The position numbers and the translations under genes are program-made. A DNA stretch of 64,000 nucleotides from Marinicauda algicola (GTDB taxonomy: Bacteria; Pseudomonadota; Alphaproteobacteria; Caulobacterales; Maricaulaceae). Where the stretch lies: positions 3,349,501-3,413,500 of the forward strand of contig NZ_CP071057.1 of NCBI RefSeq assembly GCF_017161425.1, given 5' to 3'. Shown here piece by piece: positions 33,316-40,991 of the stretch. Under the pieces are notes generated by a model. It was not told the DNA's origin. It did not search any database and saw only the letters and a program-made list of their open reading frames with translations. Position 1 is the stretch's first letter; each line of letters begins with the position of its first letter.

Positions 33316-34580
33316 TGGAAGGCTGGCTCCTCGTCGCCCTCATCCTCGTGCTGATGATCCTGCGCCAGCCGGTCCTGGTCCTGCTCGGCGCCGCCACGCT
33401 CTTCGTCTATTCGGTCTATGCCGACGGGCGCACGGAATATGCGGTCTACGATGTCTGGTTCGCGGTGAACCAGGAGGTACTGCTGGCGATTCCGCTCTTC
33501 GTGCTGGCTGGCGCGATCATGAGCAAGGGCACGATCGCGGAGCGGATCATCGACCTGATGCGCGAGTTCACCCGCCCGATCCCCGGCGGGCTGGCGCTCG
33601 CCTCGATCCTGTCCTGCGCCGGTTTCGCGGCGATCTCCGGCTCTGCGGCCGTGACCCTGCTCGCGGTCGGCGGAATCATGTACAAGGCGCTGATCGACTG
33701 CGGCTATTCCAAGAGCTTCGCGATCGGGTCGCTGTGCGCGGGCGGGGTGCTCGGGATCATCATCCCGCCCTCCATCCCGCTCATCCTCTACGGCTACATG
33801 ACGCAGGTCTCGATCGCGCAGCTCTTCCTGGCCGGCATCGGGCCGGCGCTCGTGCTCATCGCCGCCTTCGCGCTCTACGGCTTCGTGCTGAACTTCAGGT
33901 ACCGCGAGGGGGCCTGGCGCCTGTCGGGGCTGGCGCGCGCGATCCGGCGCTCGATCTTCGCCGTGCCGATCCCGGTGATCATCCTGGGCGGCATATATGG
34001 CGGCATCTTCACCGTGACCGAGGCCGCGGCGGTGGCCGTCGTCGTCGCCGTGCTGGTGGAGGTCCTGCTGCACCGCGACATCTCGCTGAAGGGGCTCGGC
34101 GAGGTGACGATCGACTCGGCCAAGCTGCTGGGCTCGCTCTACCCCGTTCTCGCCTTTGCCTTCTCGCTGAACGTCTTCCTCACCGCGCAGGGCGTGCCCC
34201 AGGCGCTGGTGGAAAGCATGGGCGAGCAGATCGACGGGCAGACCGAGTTCATCCTGCTGGCCAATGCGCTTCTGCTTGTGGTTGGCATGATCATCGATGT
34301 CGGCTCGGCGACGCTGGTGCTCGCGCCCCTCCTGCATCCGCTCGCCGAGGCCAACGGCATGGACCCGGTCCATTTCGGGATCGTGATGATCGTCAATCTT
34401 GGGATCGGCTATCTCACCCCGCCGCTGGGGCTCAATCTCATCGTGGCGATGGCCGCGTTCAAGGAGAGCTTCTGGACCATCACCAAGGCGGTCTTGCCCT
34501 TCATCGCCCTGATGATCGCGAGCCTGCTCGTCATCGCCTTCGTTCCCGAGATCGCGCTGGTGTTCACCAGCGAGGGCTAG
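33315..34580 (+). CDS. TRAP transporter large permease, DctM family
   Basis: A 421-residue, about 12-helix permease of the DctM/ion-transporter superfamily. Signatures: AIPLFVLAGAIMSKG, GFAAISGSAAVTLLAVGGIM, GGVLGIIIPPSIPLILYG and GIGYLTPPLGLNLIVA. It drives sodium- or proton-coupled uptake of the ligand delivered by DctP. It ends 6 bases before the convergent hydrolase gene. Confidence 0.94.
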   Translation: MEGWLLVALILVLMILRQPVLVLLGAATLFVYSVYADGRTEYAVYDVWFAVNQEVLLAIPLFVLAGAIMSKGTIAERIIDLMREFTRPIPGGLALASILSCAGFAAISGSAAVTLLAVGGIMYKALIDCGYSKSFAIGSLCAGGVLGIIIPPSIPLILYGYMTQVSIAQLFLAGIGPALVLIAAFALYGFVLNFRYREGAWRLSGLARAIRRSIFAVPIPVIILGGIYGGIFTVTEAAAVAVVVAVLVEVLLHRDISLKGLGEVTIDSAKLLGSLYPVLAFAFSLNVFLTAQGVPQALVESMGEQIDGQTEFILLANALLLVVGMIIDVGSATLVLAPLLHPLAEANGMDPVHFGIVMIVNLGIGYLTPPLGLNLIVAMAAFKESFWTITKAVLPFIALMIASLLVIAFVPEIALVFTSEG

Positions 34581-34586
34581 GCTCCC

Positions 34587-35669
34587 TCACGCCTGTCCCA
34601 GCCCGGTGTGCGCGGCCACCTGCGCGACGAGCTGGGCGTGGAGACGCTCCGGATCGAGCCGCGCCGCGAGATCGGCGTCGTCGACCGCGCGCGCCACCGC
34701 ATCCTGGCGCAGGGCCTGCCAGATCTGCAGCAGGAAGCCGCCATGGCCGTCCGGCTGCCAGGGCAGGTCCTCGGGCCGCTCGGCGAAGGCCGGCGGCTGG
34801 GCCGGCTGCGGAAGTCCTCTTGCAGGCTCGCCCGGATGCTCGAACAGGAAGCCGGCGAGCCGGTCGAGCGCGGCCTCGCGCTCGCTCCAGCGCTCGATCG
34901 TCACCGCCGGCGAGACCGCGCCCAGCCGCCCCAGATGCGCGGCAAGCGGGTCCTTTTCCATCGCGCCGATCAGGGTGGGCACCTCGACCCGGTCCGGGCC
35001 GATTTCGCCCTGGCGCCGGATCGCGGCGCGGTAGGGCGCGAGATAGCCGTCCCCGGCGGTGAGCCAGTCGCGCAGCCGGCGCAGGCGCAGCTCCAGCGGC
35101 GGCACGGGCAGGGCCATGCGCGCGGCGATGCGCCGGTCGTACCAGGGAAAGAACAGCCGTTGCTCTTCCAGCCGCGCCCAGATCGAGGCGAGGTGCGAGC
35201 CGTCCCAGGCCGGCGCGTAGGTGACGAGATAGTGCGCGAGGAAGTCGGCGCGCTCCTGCTTCGTCCACACCGCATAGCCGTCGAGCGCCAGCGCGCTCGC
35301 GCGTTCGGGAAAGGACAACGCGAAGCTCATCGCCGTGCCCGCCCCGGTATGGAAGCCGTAGAGCGCGGCGCGCTCGACCCGCATCACGTCCATGAAGGCG
35401 TGGAGATGGCGCGCATAGTCCGCGCTCTCCGGATCGGGTGCCGTCAGCGGCGCCGACAGCCCGTTGCCGGGCGTGTCGAGGCCGATCACGTCGAAGCGCC
35501 TGGCCAGCCGCTTGGCGATCGCGGCGAGCGCATCGGCGCTTTCCGGCGAGCCGTGCAGCAGGATCGCGACCGGCGCGCCGGCCCGGCCCGCGCGCTGGTA
35601 GGCGGTCAGGCTTGCGCCCGCCTCGACGAAGCCCCGCTCGCCCCAGCCCGCTTCGATCCTCGCCGTCAC
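34587..35669 (-). CDS. Alpha/beta hydrolase-fold protein without catalytic Ser
   Basis: A 360-residue alpha/beta hydrolase-fold protein: LLHGSPES near 37-44 (oxyanion region), LDTPGNG 64-70, and the nucleophile elbow GFHTG at 105-109, where His107 stands in place of the usual Ser, Asp or Cys. A GxHTG elbow occurs in a subset of proteins of this fold, so it is probably functional, perhaps a lyase, decarboxylase or ring-opening role that needs no acyl-enzyme (inference). The C-terminal 90 residues are an extra segment. The GTG start overlaps the stop of the VOC gene (GTGA); one operon under palindrome A at 36596. Confidence 0.82.
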   Translation of the reverse strand: MTARIEAGWGERGFVEAGASLTAYQRAGRAGAPVAILLHGSPESADALAAIAKRLARRFDVIGLDTPGNGLSAPLTAPDPESADYARHLHAFMDVMRVERAALYGFHTGAGTAMSFALSFPERASALALDGYAVWTKQERADFLAHYLVTYAPAWDGSHLASIWARLEEQRLFFPWYDRRIAARMALPVPPLELRLRRLRDWLTAGDGYLAPYRAAIRRQGEIGPDRVEVPTLIGAMEKDPLAAHLGRLGAVSPAVTIERWSEREAALDRLAGFLFEHPGEPARGLPQPAQPPAFAERPEDLPWQPDGHGGFLLQIWQALRQDAVARAVDDADLAARLDPERLHAQLVAQVAAHTGLGQA

Positions 35670-36547
35670 AGCTCGATCACCTCCACGATGGTGCCGTCGG
35701 GGGCCGACAGGCACCCCGCGCGCCTGCCGTTGTAGGGCGCGCCCTCGCGCACGGCCGGGGCCTTGATCCAGGGGCCGGGGATGGAGTCGAACTCGGGATG
35801 CAGGAAGGTCCCGATCGCCGCTCCGGGCGGCAGCATCCCCTCGTGGCGCGGGCGCGCCTGCGCGGCACTCGGATACTGGTCGAGTTCCAGGAACACGTCG
35901 CGGCCGTGGATGCCGGTGGAGATGGTGTGCAGCTCGGCGGTGGGCGTGCCGAAGGCATTGGCGAGCATGTGATACTCGATGTCCATGATCCGCCCTGTCT
36001 CGAAGTTCAGCGTGCGGTCGAACCAGGCCAGGCTGTTCCTCATGTCTGAGCAGCCGATGACGAGGATGAACAGCTTGTCGATCAGGGTCTGCGCGCGCGG
36101 CAGGTCGTAGGCGGGCAGGTCGTCGCGGATCTGCGTGAGATAGACGATCTCCTCGTCCGGGCCCTTTATCTGCATGGGATAGATCGCCGGCAGGCCCTCG
36201 ATCTCGCGCGGCGGACCGATCACCTCGAAGGGGGAGCCCTCGATCTTCTCGTGCGCCTTCAGCACGTCGGTGACGCAGATCTCGATCGCCGCCCAGCCCC
36301 AGGTCACCAGCGCCCTGTAGCCGGGCACGGGGGGCTGCTCGACGAGCCGCAGATAGATCTCCGCCCCGCTCGCGGGCGCCATCACGGCGGTGCGGCAGCC
36401 CGCGCTCGCCGGTGCGCCGAAACTCTCCGCCAGCGCGCCGGGCAGTTCGCCCTTCGAGACCGTCTCGTAATCGAGCCAGTCGCGATAGCGCGCCTCGGCG
36501 GCATCGAGATCGGCCACGGTCAGAGTGGCTGCGCGCAGAAGCTTCAT
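35666..36547 (-). CDS. Two-domain VOC (glyoxalase/dioxygenase-fold) protein
   Basis: A 293-residue cytosolic protein with two VOC units: 3-140 (AATLTVADLDAAEARYRDWL start, GPDEEIVYLTQI end) and 160-293 (FILVIGCSDMRNSLAWFDRTLNF start, APDGTIVEVIEL end). The fold fits extradiol-type ring cleavage, glyoxalase or fosfomycin-resistance chemistry. Candidate metal ligands are His/Glu in the second unit (EYHMLAN, TFLHPEFD, VEVIE). It is in an operon with the GFHTG hydrolase, resembling the pairing of a ring-cleaving dioxygenase with a meta-cleavage hydrolase. GGAG precedes the ATG. Confidence 0.85.
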   Translation of the reverse strand: MKLLRAATLTVADLDAAEARYRDWLDYETVSKGELPGALAESFGAPASAGCRTAVMAPASGAEIYLRLVEQPPVPGYRALVTWGWAAIEICVTDVLKAHEKIEGSPFEVIGPPREIEGLPAIYPMQIKGPDEEIVYLTQIRDDLPAYDLPRAQTLIDKLFILVIGCSDMRNSLAWFDRTLNFETGRIMDIEYHMLANAFGTPTAELHTISTGIHGRDVFLELDQYPSAAQARPRHEGMLPPGAAIGTFLHPEFDSIPGPWIKAPAVREGAPYNGRRAGCLSAPDGTIVEVIEL

Positions 36548-36595
36548 CCTCGTCTCCCCGGCTTGGCGCGCGCTGTCCTGTGCGCGGCTTTTCAG

Positions 36596-36611
36596 AAATG
36601 GTATATCATTT
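36596..36611. promoter_or_regulatory. Palindrome A, site 3 (VOC-hydrolase operon)
   Basis: AAATGGTATATCATTT, identical to site 1, 49 bases upstream of the VOC start. It faces the minus-strand operon; there is no plus-strand gene nearby. Confidence 0.83.
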
Positions 36612-36639
36612 GAGATGCCGGTCTAGCCGATGGCCGGGC

Positions 36640-36815
36640 CGGATGTCCAACGCTTTGCTTCGCTCAGACGGGAAAGCCGGTTCGTCATCGCCGGCGACGA
36701 CTCCGCCCTTTTGCGGGTCGGCTTCGACACGCGGCAAGGCTTGCGCGGGCGGGTCCATCCCCGCTCTCATCCGGGCCCCGGCCGGGTCTCCGGCACGGCT
36801 ATGACGGAATGACGG
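36640..36815. repeat. Intergenic GTCAT-type repeat region
   Basis: The 283-base gap between the VOC and coiled-coil genes contains CGTCATCGCCGGCGACGAC near 36679 and ATGACGGAATGACGG near 36800, with several self-complementary GC blocks between. It resembles the element at 3344-3457. A 60-codon frame crosses it, but it is Arg-rich and looks non-coding. Confidence 0.35.
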
Positions 36816-36894
36816 CGGAGGAGGCCGTCGGGAAGCGCTTGGGCAGGGGCGGCTCAGCGTGGAGGCCCTGTTCCGGCGGGGGAGCGCCTGCCTC

Positions 36895-37254
36895 TCAGTT
36901 CTCCTGAAAATCCTTCGCCGCCTGCTCCGAGCTCACCTCGTCGCCGCGCTGCAGCGCGTCCTGCTCCTGCTGGAGGATGCGCAGGATGCGGGCGATGAAT
37001 TCCTGGGTCCAGGCGCCGCGCTCGGCGGCCTCGGCCTTGTCGGGCGCGAAGCCCTCGATGTCGGCGCGGGTCAGCGTGCCCTTCTTCTCCAGCACGCGCT
37101 CCACGGTATCCAGGCGCTGGCGCATCACCGAGACTTCCTGGGCCAGCGCCATGACGATCGTCATCAGGCGCTCGGTGTCCTGGTTTTCCAGGAACCAGGG
37201 CCGCTTGCCGCGCGCCTTGGCGCCGGCATGCTTCAGCGGATCGAAGGCGTCCAT
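36895..37254 (-). CDS. Coiled-coil protein of unknown function
   Basis: A 119-residue protein: basic start (KHAGAKARGKRPWFLEN), then a predicted coiled coil (28-60: RLMTIVMALAQEVSVMRQRL and on) and a second helix (80-112) rich in Glu/Gln. No known domain is recognised. Its start overlaps the methyltransferase stop by one base (TGATG), so it is made with it and may form a complex with that enzyme (inference). Confidence 0.78.
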   Translation of the reverse strand: MDAFDPLKHAGAKARGKRPWFLENQDTERLMTIVMALAQEVSVMRQRLDTVERVLEKKGTLTRADIEGFAPDKAEAAERGAWTQEFIARILRILQQEQDALQRGDEVSSEQAAKDFQEN

Positions 37255-38510
37255 CAGGCGGCCTCCCCGGTCTTCTTCATCGTCTTCTTCTGCGCGCCGA
37301 TGACGTGCCAGGCGGCCTTGCGCCCGTAATCTTCCACCTCGTCGGTGTCCGGGGCCGGGAAGAGGCCGGTATCCACGACCGCCGCGACGCCGTCATGGAG
37401 AATCTTCTCCTGCCCGAAGCCGGCCTTGATCATCAGATCGTCGAGATCGATCTCGTGCATCGTCGTCCAGAACGGCTCGTTGTTGTAGAACGCGTCCCAG
37501 TCGCGCATGGCCTGCTCGTAATAGGTCATGGTGTCGGAATATTGCGGCTGCTCGACATGCAGCACGATGCCGCCGGGCTTCAGCAGGCGCCGCGTCTCGG
37601 CGAAGATCTGCTCCATGGCCTTCTTGCTGGTCTCGTGCAGGAACATGGTGGTCTGGATCCAGTCGAAGCTCTCGTCCTCGAAGCGGGAGAGGTCCTCGGC
37701 ATCGGCCTGCACGAACCTGACATTCTCGATCCCGAGCGATTTCGCGCGCGCCAGGCCGTAGCGCAGCATGGGCGCGCCGGCGTCCACCGCAACGACCTCG
37801 GCCTCGGGGAAGGCTTGCGCGATCGGCAGCACGTTGTGGCCGAGCCCGGCGCCGAGATCGAGAATCCGCTTCGGGGCGAAGCCGGGCAGGTTCCTCTTCA
37901 CCCATGCCACGACCGCGTGCCCGCCGCCATCGTTGTAGCGCCCGAGCGCCCCGCCGGTGGTCGCGAAGATGCCCAGATCGTAATTGGCCGGCCCCGTCAC
38001 GTCGCCCGGCGCGCGCTCGGTATGATAGCTGCCCGGCATGAGGTGATGATCGACGGCCGTGAGATAGCGCGGGACGGCGAAGCCCTCCTTCAGCTCCAGG
38101 CGCGGATCGCCTTCGGTGAGCTTGCGGGCCTTCTCGTTGAGTTCGCCCGCCTGGCGCAGGCACACCCAGCGCCCGGCCTCCTGGCGCTGCTCCATCGTCG
38201 CGCGGCGCAGCGCGGACCACCACTGGAAGGCCGGATCCTTCAGCAGCGCCTTCCTGACCTCGTGGCGGTTCCGAAACGCGCCCTGCGCCTTGACATGGGC
38301 CGGCTCCACGCGCGTCTCGAAGGCGGCCTTCACGCCCGGCATCACGCGGCTCGCGAGGTGACGGTTCATCTGGGCGAGGAAGTTGAAGCGCTCGGCCTCG
38401 TCATGGCTCGTCCCCGGCATCATCGCGTGCTTGCCGACGAGGCGGTAGTCGGGTGGTCCGTCATAGGCCGGGCGGGCCTGCTTGTCGCTCCTGGCGAGAT
38501 CTTCGGGCAT
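37254..38510 (-). CDS. Class I SAM-dependent methyltransferase
   Basis: A 418-residue protein: an N-terminal region of about 190 residues without a recognised domain (RLVGKHAMMPGTSHDEAERF), then a Rossmann methyltransferase with motif I LDLGAGLGHNVLPIA, motif II acidic VVAVDAG, and FDWIQTTMFLHETS for motif IV/V, followed by PGGIVLHVEQP. The HETS segment is typical of small-molecule methyltransferases. In a catabolic setting it may protect or activate a hydroxyl or carboxyl group, or act as a demethylase/transferase (inference). AAGGAGG precedes the ATG; it is divergent from the HapK gene across palindrome A at 38567. Confidence 0.83.
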   Translation of the reverse strand: MPEDLARSDKQARPAYDGPPDYRLVGKHAMMPGTSHDEAERFNFLAQMNRHLASRVMPGVKAAFETRVEPAHVKAQGAFRNRHEVRKALLKDPAFQWWSALRRATMEQRQEAGRWVCLRQAGELNEKARKLTEGDPRLELKEGFAVPRYLTAVDHHLMPGSYHTERAPGDVTGPANYDLGIFATTGGALGRYNDGGGHAVVAWVKRNLPGFAPKRILDLGAGLGHNVLPIAQAFPEAEVVAVDAGAPMLRYGLARAKSLGIENVRFVQADAEDLSRFEDESFDWIQTTMFLHETSKKAMEQIFAETRRLLKPGGIVLHVEQPQYSDTMTYYEQAMRDWDAFYNNEPFWTTMHEIDLDDLMIKAGFGQEKILHDGVAAVVDTGLFPAPDTDEVEDYGRKAAWHVIGAQKKTMKKTGEAA

Positions 38511-38566
38511 GTCCGGCCCTCCTTGCGTCTCGTGGCTGCGCGAAAAGTCGAAATCCGCGTTTGACC

Positions 38567-38582
38567 AAATGATATATCATTT
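38567..38582. promoter_or_regulatory. Palindrome A, site 4 (divergent methyltransferase/HapK operons)
   Basis: AAATGATATATCATTT, a perfect palindrome, centred 64 bases from the methyltransferase start and 105 from the HapK-like start. A single site serves two divergent operons. Confidence 0.85.
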
Positions 38583-38678
38583 GCGAGAGTGAAGCGCCAA
38601 GCGACGCAGTCACGCCTGCGCGCCGATGCCGCATCCTGCCGGCCATCATCGCGCGCGGATCGAGGAAGGAAAAGCGCC

Positions 38679-38993
38679 ATGACGACCCGCATCATCGCCC
38701 TGTTCAACCTGAAACCCGGCGTTTCCGCGAAGGACTACGAGGCCTGGGCGAAGTCGACCGACCTGCCCACGGTCAATGGCCTGAAATCGGTCGATGGGTT
38801 CGAGGTGTTCAGGGCCACGGGGCTTCTGGGCTCCACCGACGCGCCGCCCTACGAGTATATCGAGATCATCGACGTGAACGACATGGAGACGTTCGGCGGC
38901 GAGGTCGGCAGCGAGACGATGCAGAAGGTCGCCCGCGAGTTCCAGGCGATGGCCTGCGACCTCTCCTTCATCCTGACCGAGAAGCTGGGCTAG
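38679..38993 (+). CDS. REDY-like protein HapK family
   Basis: A 104-residue dimeric alpha-beta-barrel-type protein: MTTRIIALFNLKPGVSAKDY, then AWAKSTDLPTVNGLKSVDGF, EYIEIIDVNDMETF and MACDLSFILTEKL. This layout matches the family named after RedY/HapK from prodigiosin-type (tripyrrole) biosynthesis, whose exact reaction is not settled. AAGGA sits before ATG 38679. First gene of an operon with an SDR and a PuuE-type hydrolase. Confidence 0.83.
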   Translation: MTTRIIALFNLKPGVSAKDYEAWAKSTDLPTVNGLKSVDGFEVFRATGLLGSTDAPPYEYIEIIDVNDMETFGGEVGSETMQKVAREFQAMACDLSFILTEKLG

Positions 38994-38997
38994 GGCG

Positions 38998-39834
38998 ATG
39001 GGACGCTTCACCGGCAAGACCGCCGTCATCACCGGCTCGGGCCGACGCCAGGGCCTCGGCGAGGCGATCGCGAAGCGACTGGCCCGGGAGGGCGCGGCCG
39101 TCGTGATCTCAGATCTCGGAAGGAGCGCCGATCCCGCGACCCCGCCCGAGCATATCGGCGCGACCGCCGAGATGGACGAGATCGCGCAGGACATCCGCAA
39201 GGCCGGCGGCACCGCCTCGACGAAACCCTGCGACGTGCGCGATCTCGAGCAGATGCGCGCGCTGGCGAAGCACGCCGTCGACACGCACGGCTCGCTCGAC
39301 ATCTGGGTGAACAATGCCGGCATCGGCTATATCATGAAGCCGCTGCTCGACGTCACGGCAGAGGACTGGCGCGCGGTGATCGATGTGAACCTCACCGGCT
39401 GCTTCTTCGGTATCAAGGCGGCCGCCGAGGTGATGGTGAAGGCCGGCAGGGGCGGACGCATCGTCAATATCGCGAGCCAGGCGGCGAAATCCGGCTTTCC
39501 CCACGCCCAGGCCTATACCAGCTCCAAGCACGGCCTCGTCGGCCTCGTGCGTTCGGCCGCGATCGAGCTCGGCCCGCACGCGATCACCGTCAACAATGTC
39601 TGCCCCAACCACGTCACCACCGGCCTCGGCGCCTGGCAGAACGAGTATTTCTCCAAGGTCGTCGGGGCGGCCAGCGTGGAGGACTACCTCGAGGCGATGG
39701 CGAACCGCATCCCGATGAAGCGCCCCGGCAGGGCGAGCGACACGGCCAGTGCGGTGGCCTTCCTGTGCTCGGAGGAGGCGGAGTATATCACCGCGGAAAG
39801 CATGAACGTCTCCGGCGGGGAGGAGCCGCATTGA
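38998..39834 (+). CDS. Short-chain dehydrogenase/reductase
   Basis: A 278-residue SDR: ITGSGRRQGLGEAIAKRL near 11-28 is the NAD(P) loop (with an extra Arg-Arg), DVRDLEQ near 81, NNAGIGY near 104-110, Ser in NIASQAAK near 160, and YTSSKHG near 175-181 with catalytic Tyr and Lys. C-terminal SGGEEPH. It probably oxidises a secondary alcohol of the pathway intermediate. It starts 4 bases after the HapK-like gene. Confidence 0.88.
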   Translation: MGRFTGKTAVITGSGRRQGLGEAIAKRLAREGAAVVISDLGRSADPATPPEHIGATAEMDEIAQDIRKAGGTASTKPCDVRDLEQMRALAKHAVDTHGSLDIWVNNAGIGYIMKPLLDVTAEDWRAVIDVNLTGCFFGIKAAAEVMVKAGRGGRIVNIASQAAKSGFPHAQAYTSSKHGLVGLVRSAAIELGPHAITVNNVCPNHVTTGLGAWQNEYFSKVVGAASVEDYLEAMANRIPMKRPGRASDTASAVAFLCSEEAEYITAESMNVSGGEEPH

Positions 39835-39887
39835 TCGTTTTCAAGGTTGCGGGCAGCCTCCTCACCCCACCCCCTCGCTTCGCTCGG

Positions 39888-39984
39888 ACCCTCCCCATCA
39901 AGGGGAGGGAGGGGTTGATGCTGGACCTTCCAGAACGCTCTCCTTCCTCCCCCTCGAAGGGGGAGGCGCCCGCGAAGCGGGCGG
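39888..39984. repeat. Cluster of three short palindromes between SDR and PuuE1
   Basis: Three hairpins in a row: CCTCCCC/GGGGAGG (39890-39908, core CCCCATCAAGGGG), CCTCCCCC/GGGGGAGG (39946-39966) and CGCCCGC/GCGGGCG (39967-39983). The first shares its core with the 2303-2460 repeat, and the second matches a class seen at 52332. This is a mosaic of scattered intergenic repeats; it separates the SDR from the downstream hydrolase by 189 bases and may affect read-through. Confidence 0.55.
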
Positions 39985-40023
39985 AGCGGGTGAGATGACG
40001 GCCGCGACATCGAGAGTGAACCC

Positions 40024-40917
40024 ATGACCCACAACCCGCCGCCTGGCTTCACTTGGCCCAACGGGGCAAGACTCGCGCTCTCCCTCGTCGTCAATGTCGA
40101 GGAGGGCGCGGAGAAGAATATCCGCGACGGCGATAAGGGGCCCGAGCCGGTCGACGAGCTCGGCGCGACGCCGGCCAGGGCCGAGATCCGCGTGCACGGC
40201 AACGAGACGAACTACCAGTACGGCATCAATCGCGGCGCGCCGCGCGTGCTCGATCTGCTGGACCGCTTCCAGCTCCCCGCGACATGGACGGCGGCCTCCC
40301 TCGCGCTGGAACGCGCGCCCTGGCTCGCCAAGGCCATCATGGCGCGCGGCGACGAGCCCTGCTGCCACGGCTATCGCTGGAAATTCCAGGCCTTCATGGA
40401 CGAGGCGGCCGAGCGCGAGTTCATCCGCAAGGGGGTTTCCAGCCTCGAAAGGACCTGCGGGCGCAGGCCCTCGGGCTGGCTCTCGCGCTATCTGCACACC
40501 GACATCACGCGCGGCCTGCTCGCCGAGGAGGGCTTCCTCTATCACATGGACGATTACTCCGACGACTTTCCCTTCTGGGACGTCGTCGAGCTGCCCGGCG
40601 GCGGCACGAAGCCGATCATCGTCCTGCCCTATGCCATCGATTCCAACGACATGAAGTTCTGGCTCTCGCCGGCCTTCACCGCCACGAACTGGCTGACCTA
40701 CGCCATCGACACCTTCGACTGGCTGCTGGAAGAGGCGAACGCGCAGGGCGCGCGCATGATGAGCCTGGGGCTGCACCTCAGGATCATCGGCCGGCCCGGC
40801 CGGATCGGGGCGCTGAGGGACTTCCTGCAATACGTCACCAGCCATGACGGGGTCTGGATCGCCAGGCGCGAGGACATCGCGAGGGCCTTCGCCGAGGCGG
40901 TGCCGGCACCCGCGTGA
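40024..40917 (+). CDS. PuuE-type polysaccharide deacetylase-fold hydrolase (1)
   Basis: A 297-residue NodB-fold protein of the allantoinase PuuE/cyclic imidase group rather than a true chitin deacetylase. Visible: RLALSLVVNVEEG (strand with early acidic residues), HGNETNYQYGINRG, His115 in CCHGYRWK, and His251 in LGLHLRIIGRPGRI. Family members hydrolyse cyclic amides or imides without or with metal. It has two paralogs at 61286 and 62191. It is plus strand, downstream of the HapK-SDR pair, possibly the same transcript across the repeat cluster. Confidence 0.85.
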   Translation: MTHNPPPGFTWPNGARLALSLVVNVEEGAEKNIRDGDKGPEPVDELGATPARAEIRVHGNETNYQYGINRGAPRVLDLLDRFQLPATWTAASLALERAPWLAKAIMARGDEPCCHGYRWKFQAFMDEAAEREFIRKGVSSLERTCGRRPSGWLSRYLHTDITRGLLAEEGFLYHMDDYSDDFPFWDVVELPGGGTKPIIVLPYAIDSNDMKFWLSPAFTATNWLTYAIDTFDWLLEEANAQGARMMSLGLHLRIIGRPGRIGALRDFLQYVTSHDGVWIARREDIARAFAEAVPAPA

Positions 40918-40938
40918 GCCGGCGGTGGAGCCGCCCCG

Positions 40939-40952
40939 ATTGACCGGACAAA
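40939..40952. promoter_or_regulatory. Palindrome B, upstream imperfect copy
   Basis: ATTGACCGGACAAA, 12 of 14 bases like TTTGTCCGGACAAA, centred 27 bases upstream of the perfect copy. Tandem spacing suggests two regulator dimers. Confidence 0.65.
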
Positions 40953-40965
40953 CGCCTCGGCCTAC

Positions 40966-40979
40966 TTTGTCCGGACAAA
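40966..40979. promoter_or_regulatory. Palindrome B, perfect copy (CitE operon)
   Basis: TTTGTCCGGACAAA, a perfect 14-bp palindrome ending 12 bases before the CitE-like start. The GT-CCGG-AC core is typical of GntR-family sites; a HutC-type GntR gene lies at 45942-46667 at the end of this operon. Confidence 0.82.
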
Positions 40980-40991
40980 TCGGGGGCCGAC

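Noticed and set aside
36630-36812. 60-codon frame between the VOC and coiled-coil genes
   Set aside because: Lies in a repeat-like region, has Arg-rich composition and no ribosome site or family resemblance.
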